Source of the DNA: Caenorhabditis remanei | Lineage: Eukaryota > Nematoda > Chromadorea > Rhabditida > Rhabditidae | Assembly (NCBI RefSeq): GCF_010183535.1 | Contig: NC_071328.1 | Span: 12,772,001 to 12,836,000, forward strand | Reading direction: 5' to 3' | DNA: 64,000 bases | Made by a program: the position numbers and the translations under genes | Notes under the pieces: model-generated | Seen by the model: only the letters and a program-made list of their open reading frames with translations | The model's database searches: none | Told to the model about the DNA's origin: nothing | In this document: positions 10,051 to 22,693 of the stretch, piece by piece | Position numbering within the stretch: the first letter of the stretch is position 1 | Layout of the letters: every line of letters starts with the position of its first letter

Positions 10051-11197
10051 TCAAAAATAATTGGGAATCTTGTCGTCGCAAGCCGGACATTGTTCGTGGA
10101 ATCGAATATGGAAGTAAGCGCACTGAAAATAGAAAAATTAATGAGTTTTCTGGAAATTTCCGATTTTTCTAAATACCACTTGATGGAATTTCTCGTCATT
10201 TCTGGAACAATCCAACTAGTCATCGTCGTTCGACTCGATTTCTTTTTGACATACATAACAGATGACGACCGGAGGGATTCTGGAGGCCTCAGTATCATCG
10301 GATACCTCTTCCATATCTTTCTTCTGGTTTCCAGCTGCCAATTCATCGAGTAAATGTTGAATTACTCTCTGATCCGCCTCATTTTCAGCAGTCAACTTGA
10401 GAATTGTCTCATGAAGTCGTTGGTTTTCCTCAGTTTTCGCCATAATCTTTTCCTTCAATTTCATCTGTAATTGGGTCTGCAGTTGACTCTCTGATACACA
10501 TTTTTCCGAATTATCGTTAAGAATTTCAGATGATTCAGTGGCTACTTTAGATCTCTGAGCCAACAAATTCATAATATCTGAGACCATCTTCTTCGACGTC
10601 TTCTCATCCTTAATCGGATTCTGATTCTCCTTATTATCCTCATTATCATTGGGGCTTTCGTCTGTAGGATTCTGAAAATCTGACATCGTCTGAATCCCCT
10701 CCTTCACCTTCTGACAGCTAGTGGAGCTCTCGATTTTCAGATTTTTCAGAGCCTTCGGAAGCTTTTCCTCTGGCGGATTCGTGACAGAGCTTCTGATCTC
10801 ATCTGACATTTTCTTCTTCTCTTTCTCGCACTGCTCACACTTTAATCCCGGAACTCTGCCGCATCCTTTCTGATTGAGAACGAATCTCTTATAGTTCGAG
10901 AGTCGATTGAGAACACAAATCATCTGACAACTCTCCACTGCATCAATCAAGTCACAAGTTCTCAATTTCTTCGCTTTCTTCACTCTTTTCACATGCTTAT
11001 AAACCACTTCTGCATGCTCCTCGATATCAGGGAAACTTTCAGTCAGTCCAAGGTGTTTCAGCTCGTTTTTCAGATTCTGGACCGTAAATCCACCGATTTT
11101 GAGGTTTCTGACTTCTTTCACCGGCAAAACTTCATACTTTTTCAGTGGATTCGGATCTTGTGAGATGTCATGTTGAATCCCAGCTCTGACGATGAAC
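10051..11197 (-). pseudogene. Gene A, coiled-coil/zinc-finger family, copy 1 (5'-truncated)
   Basis: Paralogue of gene B (25,845-28,642). The main exon (11,197-10,177) has an open frame containing the family block FTVQNLKNELKHLGL, the Cys motif QKGCGRVPGLKCEQC and a C-terminal coiled coil. The last exon (10,122-10,051) encodes the finger tail ...EQCPACDDKIP. Between them the frame meets an in-frame TAG (10,216-10,218) in the middle of the zinc finger, and the fourth Cys ligand of gene B is absent, so the finger is lost. All exons upstream of 11,197 are missing because the duplication ends there. Either a pseudogene or a shortened ~300-aa protein. Confidence 0.7.
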
Positions 11198-12128
11198 AGT
11201 GAACGTTGCGATGTTTTATGTTATACCTTTATATAAACAAAGCGAGAAATGCAATAAAAACATAAATGTGCATGTTTAGATTAAAAACTTCTTTTTTCTC
11301 GTCTCCTTGAATTCTTATTATTTCTATTCCCGACTGCCTTCTGTATGGCTGGGTCGTCTTGATTTTTATGGAATTATTGATTTGTTGGATTTTGTGGCTT
11401 TTGGTAGAAGAAAGGTGAGTCAATATTTCCTTTTTTTGACAGTTCCTGTAAATTCAGTGAATTCAGTGCACCTGGTTCAAAATAAATTTATTATAGATAC
11501 CCATCCCCTCAATTTATGTTGGTTTAACAGTAAATATGGGTTAAACTCGAGTCGAGGTGAACTAGGGTGCTTGAATTCAAATCAACGATACGTTGCATAC
11601 CGTCGATGACAACATATATCCCTCAAAAAGAGTATGTGTATTCGGCCCAATGTAAGTGAGACTAATTGTGGCCCAATTAAAATTCTTTTTTTTTAGCGAG
11701 GAGGTCGCGTTGTTCGAGTTGGAGCCTAAAGAGAGCCAAGAAAAAAACCTGAACATTAGTATTAATAAATTTCAAAATGGGGTCTATTTTGGGTGTGTCT
11801 GCATATGTGTCCCCTTATATCATTAGTATGTTTGTGTACAATTTTTTTTCACAATTATAATAAAGTGGATTTTCGCAGTTCCCAAATTGTTTAACACAGC
11901 CTGTAACGGATTTCCGTATAAATTAGACAGTGGTGTTACCGTATATTATTGAGGACTTTCTAGAACTGAGTCGATCTAAAAAAGAAAATCTGGCTAGTAA
12001 AAATCTTTATTTCAGAAAATTGAATAAATCCAAAATTCTTGCATATCCTCTATTGTGGTCCACACAGCGGTTACACATTTTCAGAATCATTCGACTTTCT
12101 TCAACGTCCAGACCATATTTCCTGCACA
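11198..12128. other. Junction segment between the duplication copies
   Basis: About 930 bp that begins exactly where copy 1 stops matching copy 2 and ends where copy 2 starts within this window. Its right part probably belongs to the duplicated unit, whose left end in copy 1 is outside the window. No gene is supported at 11,198-12,000. Confidence 0.6.
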
Positions 12129-12190
12129 ACACTTCATCACAGCTACATCCAGCTTCCCTTTTGATTTGTCAAGAACTTTGAGCAGGGCAT
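12010..12190 (-). other. Possible exon with Cys-rich stretch
   Basis: On the minus strand an open stretch reads EAGCSCDEVLCRKYGL followed by a Cys/His-containing segment (MCNRCVDH). It is followed by a plausible donor region and preceded by TTTTCAG at about 12,190, though the frame from that acceptor meets a stop. The left end of copy 1 (1-70) is the same sequence. No family recognised. It could be a relic exon or chance. Confidence 0.25.
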
Positions 12191-12722
12191 CTGAAAATCA
12201 AGATGATTAAAAAACGTTTCATACAGAAAGCAATTACTGACTCACATCTATTTCCTAAATAGCAAAAAGTTGTTACAATAAAACAGCTAAACGATCTGGA
12301 GACACCCTAAAGTTATTTGATATATTGACTGCCATAAAATACGAATTTATTCTAATGTTGTCTACTTCTGCACTAGAAAATTCCAAGCACAAATAATAAT
12401 TCTAAAAGCGTGAGAACTCTCTGCCGACTAAATGATGTACAGTACCGCTCAAAAATATATCAAGTTGTGTTTTTCTCAGTTGAAAATGCCCAACTTTGAA
12501 AGGGTGTTACGGTATTACTGATTGTCCCACAAATCAAATATTTAATGTGTCATATAGTACAAAGGTAGATCTTTATTTTTGTAGTTGGCCATTATTTTGT
12601 ACGGACACTACCTAGAGAGTTATAGTCATTTTAAGGCGACACCTCTAAAATTGCACTGTAAGGACTGACCATGCAAAAAAAGTTGTCAACTTCAAAAATA
12701 TAGCTCTACTTTTGGTCTGTAT

Positions 12723-13299
12723 CATAGTTGTACAAAATGCCATTTTCCGAAAAACCGGAATCCGGAATCCGGAACCGGAATCAAATTTTTCATTTTCCGG
12801 AATCCGGAATCCGGAACCGGAATGAAGTTTTTCAAATACCGGAATCCGAAATCCGGAACCGGAATCAAAATTTTAATTTTCCGGAATCCGGAATCCGGAA
12901 CCGGAATGACAAAAAAACCCGGAATTCCGGAATTTCGGAATCCGGAATCCGGAATGATTCGATAAATTTGCAAGGCCAAATCATTTTTTCGAGTTTTTTT
13001 AATTATATATAAAGTTTAAAACTACTTTCGAAGTTCAAAACCGAAAAAGAAATAATGTAGTTGTCTTTGAAACTCAAAAAAAATTTTTAATTTAAACTTC
13101 AGAATTCCGGGAAAAAAATTCAAAAAACCGGAATCCGGAATCCGGAATCGGAATGAAAATTTTCATTTTCCGGAATCCGGAACCCGGAACCGGAATGAAA
13201 ATTTTCACTTTCCGGAATCCGGAACCGGAACCGGAATGTCAAAAAAAGCCGGAATTCCGGAATCCGGAATTTCCGGAATCCGGATTCCGGACAACTATG
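12723..13299. mobile_element. hAT-like CCGGAAT element (copy 2)
   Basis: Same element as 595-1171 with the same termini and the same 8-bp flanking repeat, so the insertion predates the segmental duplication. Confidence 0.7.
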
Positions 13300-16200
13300 G
13301 TCTGTATGATCCATTAAAAATTAACTTAGTGAGAAAATAATTGATACCGAAACACACTCTCAAAGTTAGGCATTTTTAACTGAAAAGGACAAAATATGAT
13401 ATCATTTTGGCAGGTACTGTATTTGATATATTGACCACCCTAAAATACGACTTCATTCTAATGATGTCTATTTCAACACTAGAAAATTTCAATCCCTCAT
13501 AATTGTTCTCTGTGAGAACTCTCTGCCGACTAACTGATGTGTCAATATCAGACAAATGTTTATATAAAAACAGACACTTACCCTGCTTCCATGGGGTGCT
13601 GAATAAACTGTCGACTGTGTGGATGGTACAGTACGGTAGGTTCCCGACGAGTCCATTAACACCCTTAAACTTTTAAAATTTGTTTCTAAAAATTTACTTG
13701 TACGTTAAACTTACGTTTTCATCTCGAAGGGCAGGGGCACTTTGTCCTCTAATTAGGTCATTTCTTACATTACCCCTTTCTTGGAGGGTAATGATAAACA
13801 ACTCCTCGGCCGCGAACGTGGATGAAATGTGAGCGGCGCGGATGAGAAGTGCTCCGATAGGAATCACCGGGCGCCCCAAGCCCCTACGGCCATTCCAACC
13901 TCTAGTGATATATCTGAAAATCAGATATTATTTTATAGTCTTTTATAAAAAACAATAGAAGTGCTAGCCTTTTTCAATCTGATATACCTAGAGACCGCAA
14001 CATTTTTTTCAAACTCATTTTTTCATAAAAATTTCTATCTTGACCTGTTCTTCAGGTAAATGGAAGTACATTCCCAAAATTTTTCCCGAAAATATTCACA
14101 CTCTCCGAAGTTACAGGACCTTTTAGTCAGCCATGGTTTCTACTGAATTTCTCTTGGGGAATTCTTTCGTTTTCCTGACCACGCAAAAAATATTTTCTGT
14201 TTTCACGTTCAATCCGTCGAATTTTTGTAAAATTTGGGAAAGTTCGAACCAGAAACCGTTTGATTAAAAACCCAGCGTCTTATCCACTGAACTAAATGAG
14301 TACAAATGTGACGCTGATAATAGGAAAATATATTTTTGAAAATTGAAGAGAATTATTTGAAGAATTTTCAGCTTATTTCGAGATAAAACATCAAATATCT
14401 GAAGTTCTACAATACGGATTTTTTAATTTCTAAGTGGATCTAGATCGAAATTTTGCGTAGAATCTGATTCCGTCGAGAAACGATGCGAGTCTGACTTGTA
14501 TTAACCTGAACTGTCGATAAAACTACTTTTCTTTTTGAGCCTGTTGTCTTCCGACACCGAAAAAACCACATTTTACGAATCAACGGCTTTCAAAATTTTG
14601 GCCCCAGGTACCTGAAGAGATGTCTAAGCAGAATATGTCAGAAAATAGATCGGTTATCACTGTAAATTTTTGAAGTGATGCCTCGAAGTTCAGCTGGCTC
14701 CCAAAAAAATTCGACAACACGAAAATTTAATTTTCTTTCAAAACCTATTAGAGTATGTCAAGAACTACTACAAAAAGTAAAAAAACGATGCGAGTCTGAC
14801 CTAGAACAACCTAAACGTGACATTTTACTGAAAAAAGCAAAATGTTTTTTTCAGTTTTCTGAGAAAACTAAACATTTGGGTGAAACGAAAGTGTGTTCAT
14901 CGGATTCTACGTACTCGATTACATAGGGGTCAAAAGTTTTCATTCTGTTTGAGCGTTCTGGGCTCTCAGGGCAGACCGTCAAACATTTCAATACCCTCCT
15001 CATGACGCCCCAAGAGAAGAAAATGAAAAACTCCGCCCACGTTCATTGCGGTCCCTAACTTTAGTTGTTGATTTTGACGACAGAGGAAGTTAATTATTGA
15101 GAGGAAACTTCATATTTTTTCCGTTTTCAAATGGAATCCAGAATCTTGACTACAGTAACCCATATTTGAGAGTAGATCAAAACGTTTTTCATAATCGACA
15201 AGGGAGTCGTCCATTCGAGAACATCTCCTTCTTCTTCTCCTTTCTCAGAATAGCTTTTTCATCAAAAAAATTTCGAAAATCTTTGAATCTTTTCAATGTT
15301 TCCCAAGGGACGATTCGGAAAACAAAAAATAAGAAAATTGGGAAAAAAGGGAAGGAGAAGGGAAGGGGGGCGATCAGAGTTAGATGATAGATCTTTTTGT
15401 TTTCCGGAGGCCCCGAAAAAGAAAAATAAGCGGACCGCCTAAAAATTCAATAATCCCGTCACTACTTTTGGTGGGAAAAAGAAAGAAATCATATACTTTT
15501 TTGCAGAGCACTTTCTCCTTTTTTCTCAAAGCTTGAGCTTGTAAAGTCATAAATTTTATGTGTCGTACTGGGAGAAAGAGGAGAAATTGTGTTGTTTTGG
15601 CATTTCGAGGAAAAGGGAAAAAGTTTTGAAAAATGAGTAAAAGAAACCAACCTATTGTTGACATGGAGCAGATGGTCGTGGTGTTATGTGGCTAGTTAGG
15701 CTCCGCCTATTTTGGCAATTCCAGCGCACAGTTGTAATGTCGGAAGTGGGTTAGAAAGTAATTTTCAAAAAAAACAAGGGTTTGAGACTTTTGTGCTAAG
15801 AGTGAATTGTGCGACATTATTGCAAAAGGGGGCGGAGCACAACTCCTTTTCGCAACTTCTTCCTCTGTCTCTTCCATTCGTGGTCCCCGATTTTTCAAGA
15901 CGCATATCTCAAAACGTTGCAATGCTATCGAAAAGTTGTCAACTAGTTAAATGTGCAATATTTTATACTATATAATTTTGTAGTTGACAACTTCTCTCTA
16001 GCCCTTTACGTTCTTGAGATATGCGCCTTTGAAGACAAGCACCTCGTGGGTTGATGTGTTAAGTGGCATGACGTGGCAAAAGAAAATGTGTATAGTAATA
16101 AAAACTAGCTGGAAACCTAGAAATTTATGACTTTCTTTGATTGCACGAGCTCTCTGGGGTACTGTAGCACGACGCAAAAATAAAAAATAAAGTTTGGGCG

Positions 16201-16670
16201 GTCAGGGAATTAAACCGGAGACCCATCGTGCGCGAAGCCACCGCCTCCGCGAAATGAACGGGAATACTGTAACCCTTCGACATTTTTTTAGATCACTTCT
16301 CTTCCAAGACTCCTTTCTCAAAAATCTGAAGAGCTATCAAAAATTTGTTAATTATCAAAATACGAGGAATTTTATGTTGATCATTTTTGTAGTTGAAAAC
16401 TTTTTTCTAGCGCCTTACCTTCTTGAGATGTGCGTCTTTGAAAACATGCACCTCATCACGCCGAGAGAAGAGGAGGGTGCAGACAACGAAACGCTCTAGC
16501 TTCTCTGCGTCTTTAACTCTCGCTGAGTTACAGTAGTACAATCTACCCTAACTTTTGAATTTTTTTCAACAGCGTCCAATAACTATCATTTCCACGTGAC
16601 CTCCCAAATTCCCCAATTTCTAGAATGTTCCGTGAAAAAACTAATTTCCAACCAAAACACCGAAAAAACT
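13300..16670. other. Intergenic region, copy 2 of 1,172-4,540
   Basis: Near-identical to its counterpart, including the palindromic MITEs at about 15,885-16,040 and 16,298-16,468. No gene supported. Confidence 0.6.
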
Positions 16671-16753
16671 TTATTCCAAATATCCCAACTGGTCAAACAA
16701 TATTTTTATCTCGTCACCGTCTCGTCCCATAAGAAATCAATTGATTCAAAGCA

Positions 16754-19011
16754 ATGATGACGTTGGTCGAATCGAAAGCGGAATTCGAAATTACAAAGAG
16801 ATCGATGGAGGATGAGTCTGAAATTAAGGATGCCGTATTTTACAATGTTACCGTTCCCTTTGTCGAGACTTTTGTTCTCAAAAATCCAGGAGATTTCTGC
16901 ATTTCAAGAACGATTGATGGAGCGTACTATTTGTCGATTGCTGCGAATAAAAAGGATAAAAAAGGAGAAGTTCGTGTGGTGAATCTTCGTGTCGATGATT
17001 TGGAGTGAGTGACTTAAGTAATTACTTTGAGTGGAAATAACTCAAAAACCAAAAGAGCTGAAAAAAAGTTGTCAACAGATAAAATGTGCAAAATGTTATG
17101 CTCTATAACTTTGTAGTTGACAACTTTTTGATAAGTGTTTTGTGCTTTGAGATACAAGTATTTAAAGATAAGCTACTCAATACAACGATCAGGATGACCG
17201 TAAAAGTGTCATCATTTAACAGCTCGTATCTCAAAAACTAAAACAAATGTTTATGAGTTGCCGACTACAAAAACATAGCTCACAAACTAATCTACAGTTT
17301 CCAAAAAAGTTTCCGAAAATCGGATACCACCCCGCCTTTCGACATCCTTTTAAACATGTCCAATTTTTAGAAAAGAAGTCGGAATTCCTGGAATGATGTT
17401 CGCTCGTGCGGACACCCTTCCTCAGCTGATCTACCAATTGAAACATGAAAATGTGAGCAGAGTTATCAACAGAGCACTTTTGCATAACCTCAACAATTTC
17501 AGATGGACATTCTCAGTGGAGTTTTGGAGCAGAAGTTGACGATGAATCGTTTGTTGGGACCTCAGGTCACTGCGATGCATAACATTCTTCAGACCGGAAA
17601 ATCGGTCAAAGTTCAGAGAAAACTCTCGCAGGACACGGCGTCTCCAGTATGTGTGGCAAATGCGCTCTATTGAGAAAACAAACGATTTTCCAGATCTACA
17701 TCGGCGAAATGAAATTTTCCGACGGAAAAATCAAGGAGGCAGTTTTCGAGGAATTTCCTGGAGGTGGTCAGAATCCCACTGAGCTGAAAACGTTCTTCGA
17801 AAAACTGGTCAATTCGAAAAGTCTTCGCGGGAAGAATCTTCCGATTCGTATTCCGATTGGAGCGATTATGAACCCGCCCACTTTGATCTATGAGTGAGTT
17901 TCAGAACGATTCTCATTAGAGCGCGTTTGTTACCAATGAAGATTTTACAGAAATAACAAATTGGAAGTCGGCTGTAATCTCGAGGATTTCTTGTTCTTCC
18001 ATCAGAATCGGCTGGATTTGACTCAACGGATCAAGGTAAGACATTACCACGGGAAAACCCAAGAGGGAAAGACGGGAGTGCTCTCTCAGTTGCTATCCCA
18101 ATTTTTGGCGGATCATATCTCGAAATCGAAAAAAGCTATCAAAAAATTGTCAACTATAAATCAGATCAGTATAAAATTCTACGTATTTTATTAGTTGACA
18201 ACGTTTTGATAGCTCTTCACGTTATTGAGATATGCGTGTCTAAAGATAGACGAGTGATGGAGAGGGTGCAGAGAAGCGAGACTGTCTGAATTCTCTGCGC
18301 CCTCTCTCTTTTTCCATAGAATATCTGCTGATCTAAAAATCAAGTCCAATACTTTATTCTATACACTTTTACAAGAAAAATCTGTCAACAGTCCTCTTCC
18401 AGATCTGCTCCTCGGCCGTCCGTGTCCTCTCAGAACTCCATCATGCTGACATCTACCACGGAGCATCTCAGCTAGAGCATTTCTACGTGGATTTCGTTGG
18501 ATTCAAGAACGAGGACATCAAGAATTATGAGCTCGTTTTTAATGGAGCCAGTGGATTGATTCGCGAGGGGTACTTGACAGAATTTGAACTTAAATTTTTC
18601 AAAATTATTTTCAGAAAATCCGACAACTCTGTGTCGGTCATCGACTATGATTCAACTGCTCCTGAGGTTGCATTCACTAGAAAATTGACGAAGGAGAGTG
18701 GAGTTTTCAATTTAGGACGTCTTTTCGAGCAGATTCTGAAACCGGATCTGTTCAAGTCGTATAGTGAATCAAATGAGGGTAAGTTACTTGGTAATGCAAA
18801 TGCGCTCCACCGCTAACCAAACAACTTGCCTTCAGGATCTCCGGAATCCCTGACCGAAATGCGTCGTCTGATCTCCCGTGCCACCCACCCCAACCCGACT
18901 CGTCGCCCAACAATGCATGGAATTGTTATGATGATTCGAGATGTTCTCTTGAAGGCTCCGAAATCGAATTCTCACATCTGTATGGTCCATTTCGATCAAT
19001 TCACCAACTGA
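16754..19011 (+). CDS. SH2 domain plus tyrosine-kinase-like pseudokinase (copy 2)
   Basis: Same eight-exon model shifted by 12,128: 16754-17004, 17371-17452, 17503-17646, 17694-17893, 17951-18035, 18403-18569, 18615-18778, 18836-19011. All frames and splice sites are kept, giving 422 aa. Only a few residues differ from copy 1 (for example ED-I-KNYEL for ED-M-KNYEL, LE-Q-KL for LE-E-KL), so both copies look intact and are probably still expressed as near-identical proteins. Motif losses (no HRD, no DFG, Ser in the FLVR Arg slot) are shared and therefore older than the duplication. Confidence 0.8.
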
Positions 19012-19282
19012 ATTCAAACTAAATGAATAGAAAAAAGACAACTGCTGACTGGTATTTTTCTTGTAAAAGTGTATAGAATAAAGTATTGGATTTGATTTTT
19101 AAAACAGCAGACATTCTATGGAAAAAGAGAGAGGGCGCAGAGATGTCAGACAGTCTCGAGATAGTCTAGCTTCTCTGCGCTCTTTCCCTCTCTCATCTCC
19201 AGTTTATCAACTTCGAAGACGCACATTTCAAAAAGTTGTCAACTAATAAAATATGTAGACTTTTATGCTGATTGTTTTTGTA

Positions 19283-20548
19283 TTAGGCTGGTGCATAAGT
19301 TTCTTTCTTTTTTAAAGGTGTGACTTTGGTCCTCGGTCTCTAAGCTGTGAGATTGTTTTTCAACCCAAACTTTTTTGCATTTTTATTACCTCTTTAGTGG
19401 CTAACACATAATGTATCAAGTTGGTGCAAAGACAGTCCGCTCGTGAAAACGATGGCTTTTTCGGTCGCCGACCAAACGCCTATTTTGGAAAGTTTTTTGA
19501 TTCTAGTCGCATTGGTATTAAAATTCTTAGATGTTTATGAAAAATTAAATGCAGTTTTTAGAACAGAACTTTATCTTGTTATCACATTTCAGTTTTTGGT
19601 CGGAATGTCAAAAACAAAAAAGTTACGATCAGACGATTGAGAGCAACGAGAAATCATGGTTCAGCTGGGTTCAAACAGATTACATAAATATTTGAGGGAA
19701 CATTTTTACAAAACTATTTGTAAAAGTTAGATGGTAACATGAGCAACTTATGCCATAAAAAATTTATGAAAAAGCCATTCAATTAAATTATGAAACTTGG
19801 GTGATGTATTTTCTATGGTTTCTGCGCTTTTGAGAAACTTTGAGAAGTAGACCTAGGTGGAGTCTAGGTCTCTTCTCAACGATCCCAAACAAGTCTGAAT
19901 TATTTTGTTACAAGTAATCAACAGTAGATACATTGCTCTAAAGTTGTGCAAAAGATCTAGTGAATTGATTTAGAAGTACGAGCTGTAGGCTTCATCAAAC
20001 TTAAAAATCACATCATTTTGATGAGATTGACTTCGCGCTTCCTGTGAAATGAGGGAAAGTGCTTAAACTTTTCAAACAAAGTAGATTTAGATACATCAAT
20101 TTCTACTCTACTCAATACTAAACATTTCCGCTAATTTCCTTAATTAGCGTTAAAGAAAAATCGAAAATACTCGCACATGCCTAACTTGCTGATCCTCACC
20201 TTTCTTCAGGGACCGGCACTAAACTATGGTTGCTCAATTCAAATGTTTCTATTTTTTTTAAACATAACGTTCCTTGCATGTTTCAATTTTAAATAAATCA
20301 CTCTTTTTCGTCAACATTTTCTAGGAAAAAAATTGAGACGAAGAATGGTACCAAAAAAGGGTTCCTCGAGTATTTTGACTTGTCTACGGCTGAGATTAAG
20401 CAGATGGCGGACGTCAAGTCATATGTATAATCGCAATGAGTTATAGGTACTAACCAACTATATTTCTTTTTATGTGAGCAATTAGCCTTCAAGAAATTTC
20501 ATGACAAAAATTGTCCAAAAACAGAAAGAAACTTATGCACCAGCCTGA
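19283..20548. mobile_element. Mariner-type element inserted after the duplication
   Basis: Termini TTAGGCTGGTGCATAAGTTT and its complement (right end starts TCAGGCTGG, one mismatch) flanked by TA (19,281-2 and 20,549-50). This is the classical mariner terminus and target. Copy 1 has the empty site, GTTTTTGTAGTTGACAAC at about 7,160. The 1,266-bp length is close to that of autonomous mariners. However, only short frames (65 aa +, 64 aa -) are present and no transposase block such as the DDE-region proline-rich motif is recognisable, so it is non-autonomous or heavily decayed. Confidence 0.9.
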
Positions 20549-20847
20549 TAGTTGACAACATTTTGACTGCTCTTTTCGATTTCAAGATGTGATCCGTCCA
20601 AAACGTTGGATAGAGATTGAGGCAGCGGATCAGAACTCCCAAATTTTCAAAATTTTTGATTTCTACAATTCTTGAGGAAGAGGGGTTAGAAGAGTGGCAG
20701 ACAGCGAGACACTCCGGCTTCTCTGCGCTCTTTCATCTCCCTCGTAGGTGACAATCTTTAAAGGCGTTTATAAAATAGAAGATCAATGAAAAACCTGTAA
20801 GATTTGATCTACAAGAAAATTCACACAAAAATTCATTCAATGAGAGA

Positions 20848-21017
20848 CTAATAAGCGATTCATACATCCTGACGAATGAGACCCTCGAACTCCTTTGTGA
20901 CTTCCTCCACTTTCTGTTTCAATCGATCGGGGATCGAGACCTTTTTCTGAAAGAAAGCAATCAATAATCTCAATTTGATCTACCCTCTTCACTCACCTTG
21001 ATGTAGTAAAGAAGACA
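20848..21017 (-). pseudogene. 3'-terminal fragment of the PTP-domain gene (copy 2)
   Basis: Duplicate of 7,463-7,632: last exon plus the end of the penultimate exon of the PTP gene at 36.1-37.7 kb, with nothing upstream. Confidence 0.85.
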
Positions 21018-21343
21018 AAATTTAATTTTATTGTAGAAATTTTCTTTTTCAATTCTAGAGTCGATGAACTTGGCACCGGACGTCTACAGGAAATAGAAAC
21101 TTGGAAACTTTTACCGATTGTCAGCCATTATGAAGCAATGAGCGCATGCAGGACGCCGGCAACACTAATGCAACAACTATCCAGATTTCATTTAACACTT
21201 GCACGCCTCTGCGCAGCCGGCGAGCAATCCTCGAATGACTGCTGCGTTAGTGTTGCGTTACGGTAGCGAAAAGTAGCCGAGTGGATCTGAAAACGACAAA
21301 AAACACAGAACGGGTTACAATCATTTATTCGTAAGTTTTTTAA

Positions 21344-21686
21344 TTATTTTTTCTGTTTCTCCTCTTCATTCGATCTGTACAACCTCTTGCCTTTCCTGAT
21401 CCATAATTTCTTATCGGGACCACTCACGACTCGAATGCTTGGCGATACCATCTTGGGTGTCCGTTTGATCGACGTTGGTACGGTCGTACGGATGTCCGTT
21501 GGTACGGATGTCCTGAAAAATAGGGATATAGGGGCAGAGGCCAACCCTGGGGTCTTACATTCTCTTTGAAAGCGGATGACAAAACATAGGATCTTTCGTG
21601 TCGGTGCTCTTGATACCATTTGGTGGTGGGTTGATCTTCACGTTGGGTTGGGTCTGGATGTCTCTTGGTGGGACGGATTGTGTCAT
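21344..21686 (-). CDS. Small basic protein of unknown function (copy 2)
   Basis: Exons 21686-21559 and 21512-21344, intron 46 bp, 98 aa. It differs from copy 1 by a couple of substitutions (for example Leu-Ser for Leu-Thr before KRM). The reading frame and splice sites are intact. Confidence 0.65.
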
Positions 21687-21888
21687 GGTGGACAAGCACG
21701 TAGAAAGTGGAGATTCTGGTGAAATCGCCAGCTATTTATGCGGAACGCTTATCATTGCTCTAGATCTTTGCTTTAGATTTCGAGGGAAGATAAGGGGTAA
21801 AGGTTACGGGTTAAAAAAAATTTAGCTAAACTTTTATTCTTACACGAAATGTCAAGAGATCACGTGAAGTTAAATATTTAGAAAAAAT

Positions 21889-22124
21889 TCATTTCAAATT
21901 TTTCTTGAAAAACTCCATATACTGATCGTAATGTTTGAAAGTGTGCCAGACGAGTATGTCCGTTTTTTCCTCAGCTGTTTTCTGAAATAACCAGATTTTT
22001 TGTTTGATTGTTTTTTAAAGAAAAAAATACACACATCTTCTGGAAGCATGTGAAGCATTGGGAGGCTTTTACGGGCAACGCCAACGGCATCTGCAAGTAG
22101 GCCAGTAATGAAGACGTCTTCTAT
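21889..22124 (-). pseudogene. Last two exons of a GT31-like gene (copy 2)
   Basis: Duplicate of 8,504-8,739 with the IEDVFITG block and the terminal exon. No upstream exons. Confidence 0.6.
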
Positions 22125-22693
22125 CTGGAAATCGGGACATTAGTCGGACAATCGTCAAGCTTAAAAAATTCTGAAGCAGTCTTACTTTAAAACTGCCCTA
22201 TGGTGTCCTACTGTCTCGTGAGGACAACTTTTAGGTAGTTGGTAGATCAAAGAAAGATCTTAATTTTTGTAGTTGATAACGTTTCGCTAGCTTTTCTAGC
22301 TTTTGAAATGTGACTGTTCCAGCAAGACAAAATAGAGATGAGAAACTCTAACTTCTCTGGGCTCTTGCATTTTCTCAGGCTCATACTTTGATCTTTAAAA
22401 GCTCTTATCTCGAAAACGAAGAGGCCTATCAAAAACTTGTAAACTACAAAAATAAAGTTCAAATTTTCTCCACATTGTATAAAAGTTTGCGATATTTTGT
22501 AGAAACCCGCCGAAATAAAATTCCTATGTTTCGTCGCTCTCAGTATATCCACTGCCGCTTTCCTCGTTGCCAAATAAAACGGACCAGACAAACATTCCGG
22601 ATACTTTTTACACTTGTATGCTTTTTCTGTGACGTGCCTGGAAGAATAGTCTATTTCTTTTGAAACTAGCCCCCCTCCAAAATATAATTACAC

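Larger units (their letters stand above)
1..11197. repeat. Tandem segmental duplication, copy 1
   Basis: Bases 1-11,197 match 12,129-24,572 almost base for base. The offset is 12,128 up to about 7.0 kb and 13,385 after it, because of a mariner insertion and small indels in copy 2. The match ends inside the word GATGAAC at 11,197; copy 2 continues there into the 5' exons of gene A while copy 1 runs into unrelated DNA. The left edge lies outside the window. Differences are scattered single bases, short indels, a premature stop (about 9,670) and the indels near 7.02 kb. Identity by eye is about 99%, so the event is recent. The duplicated block carries six gene or gene-fragment units. Confidence 0.97.
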
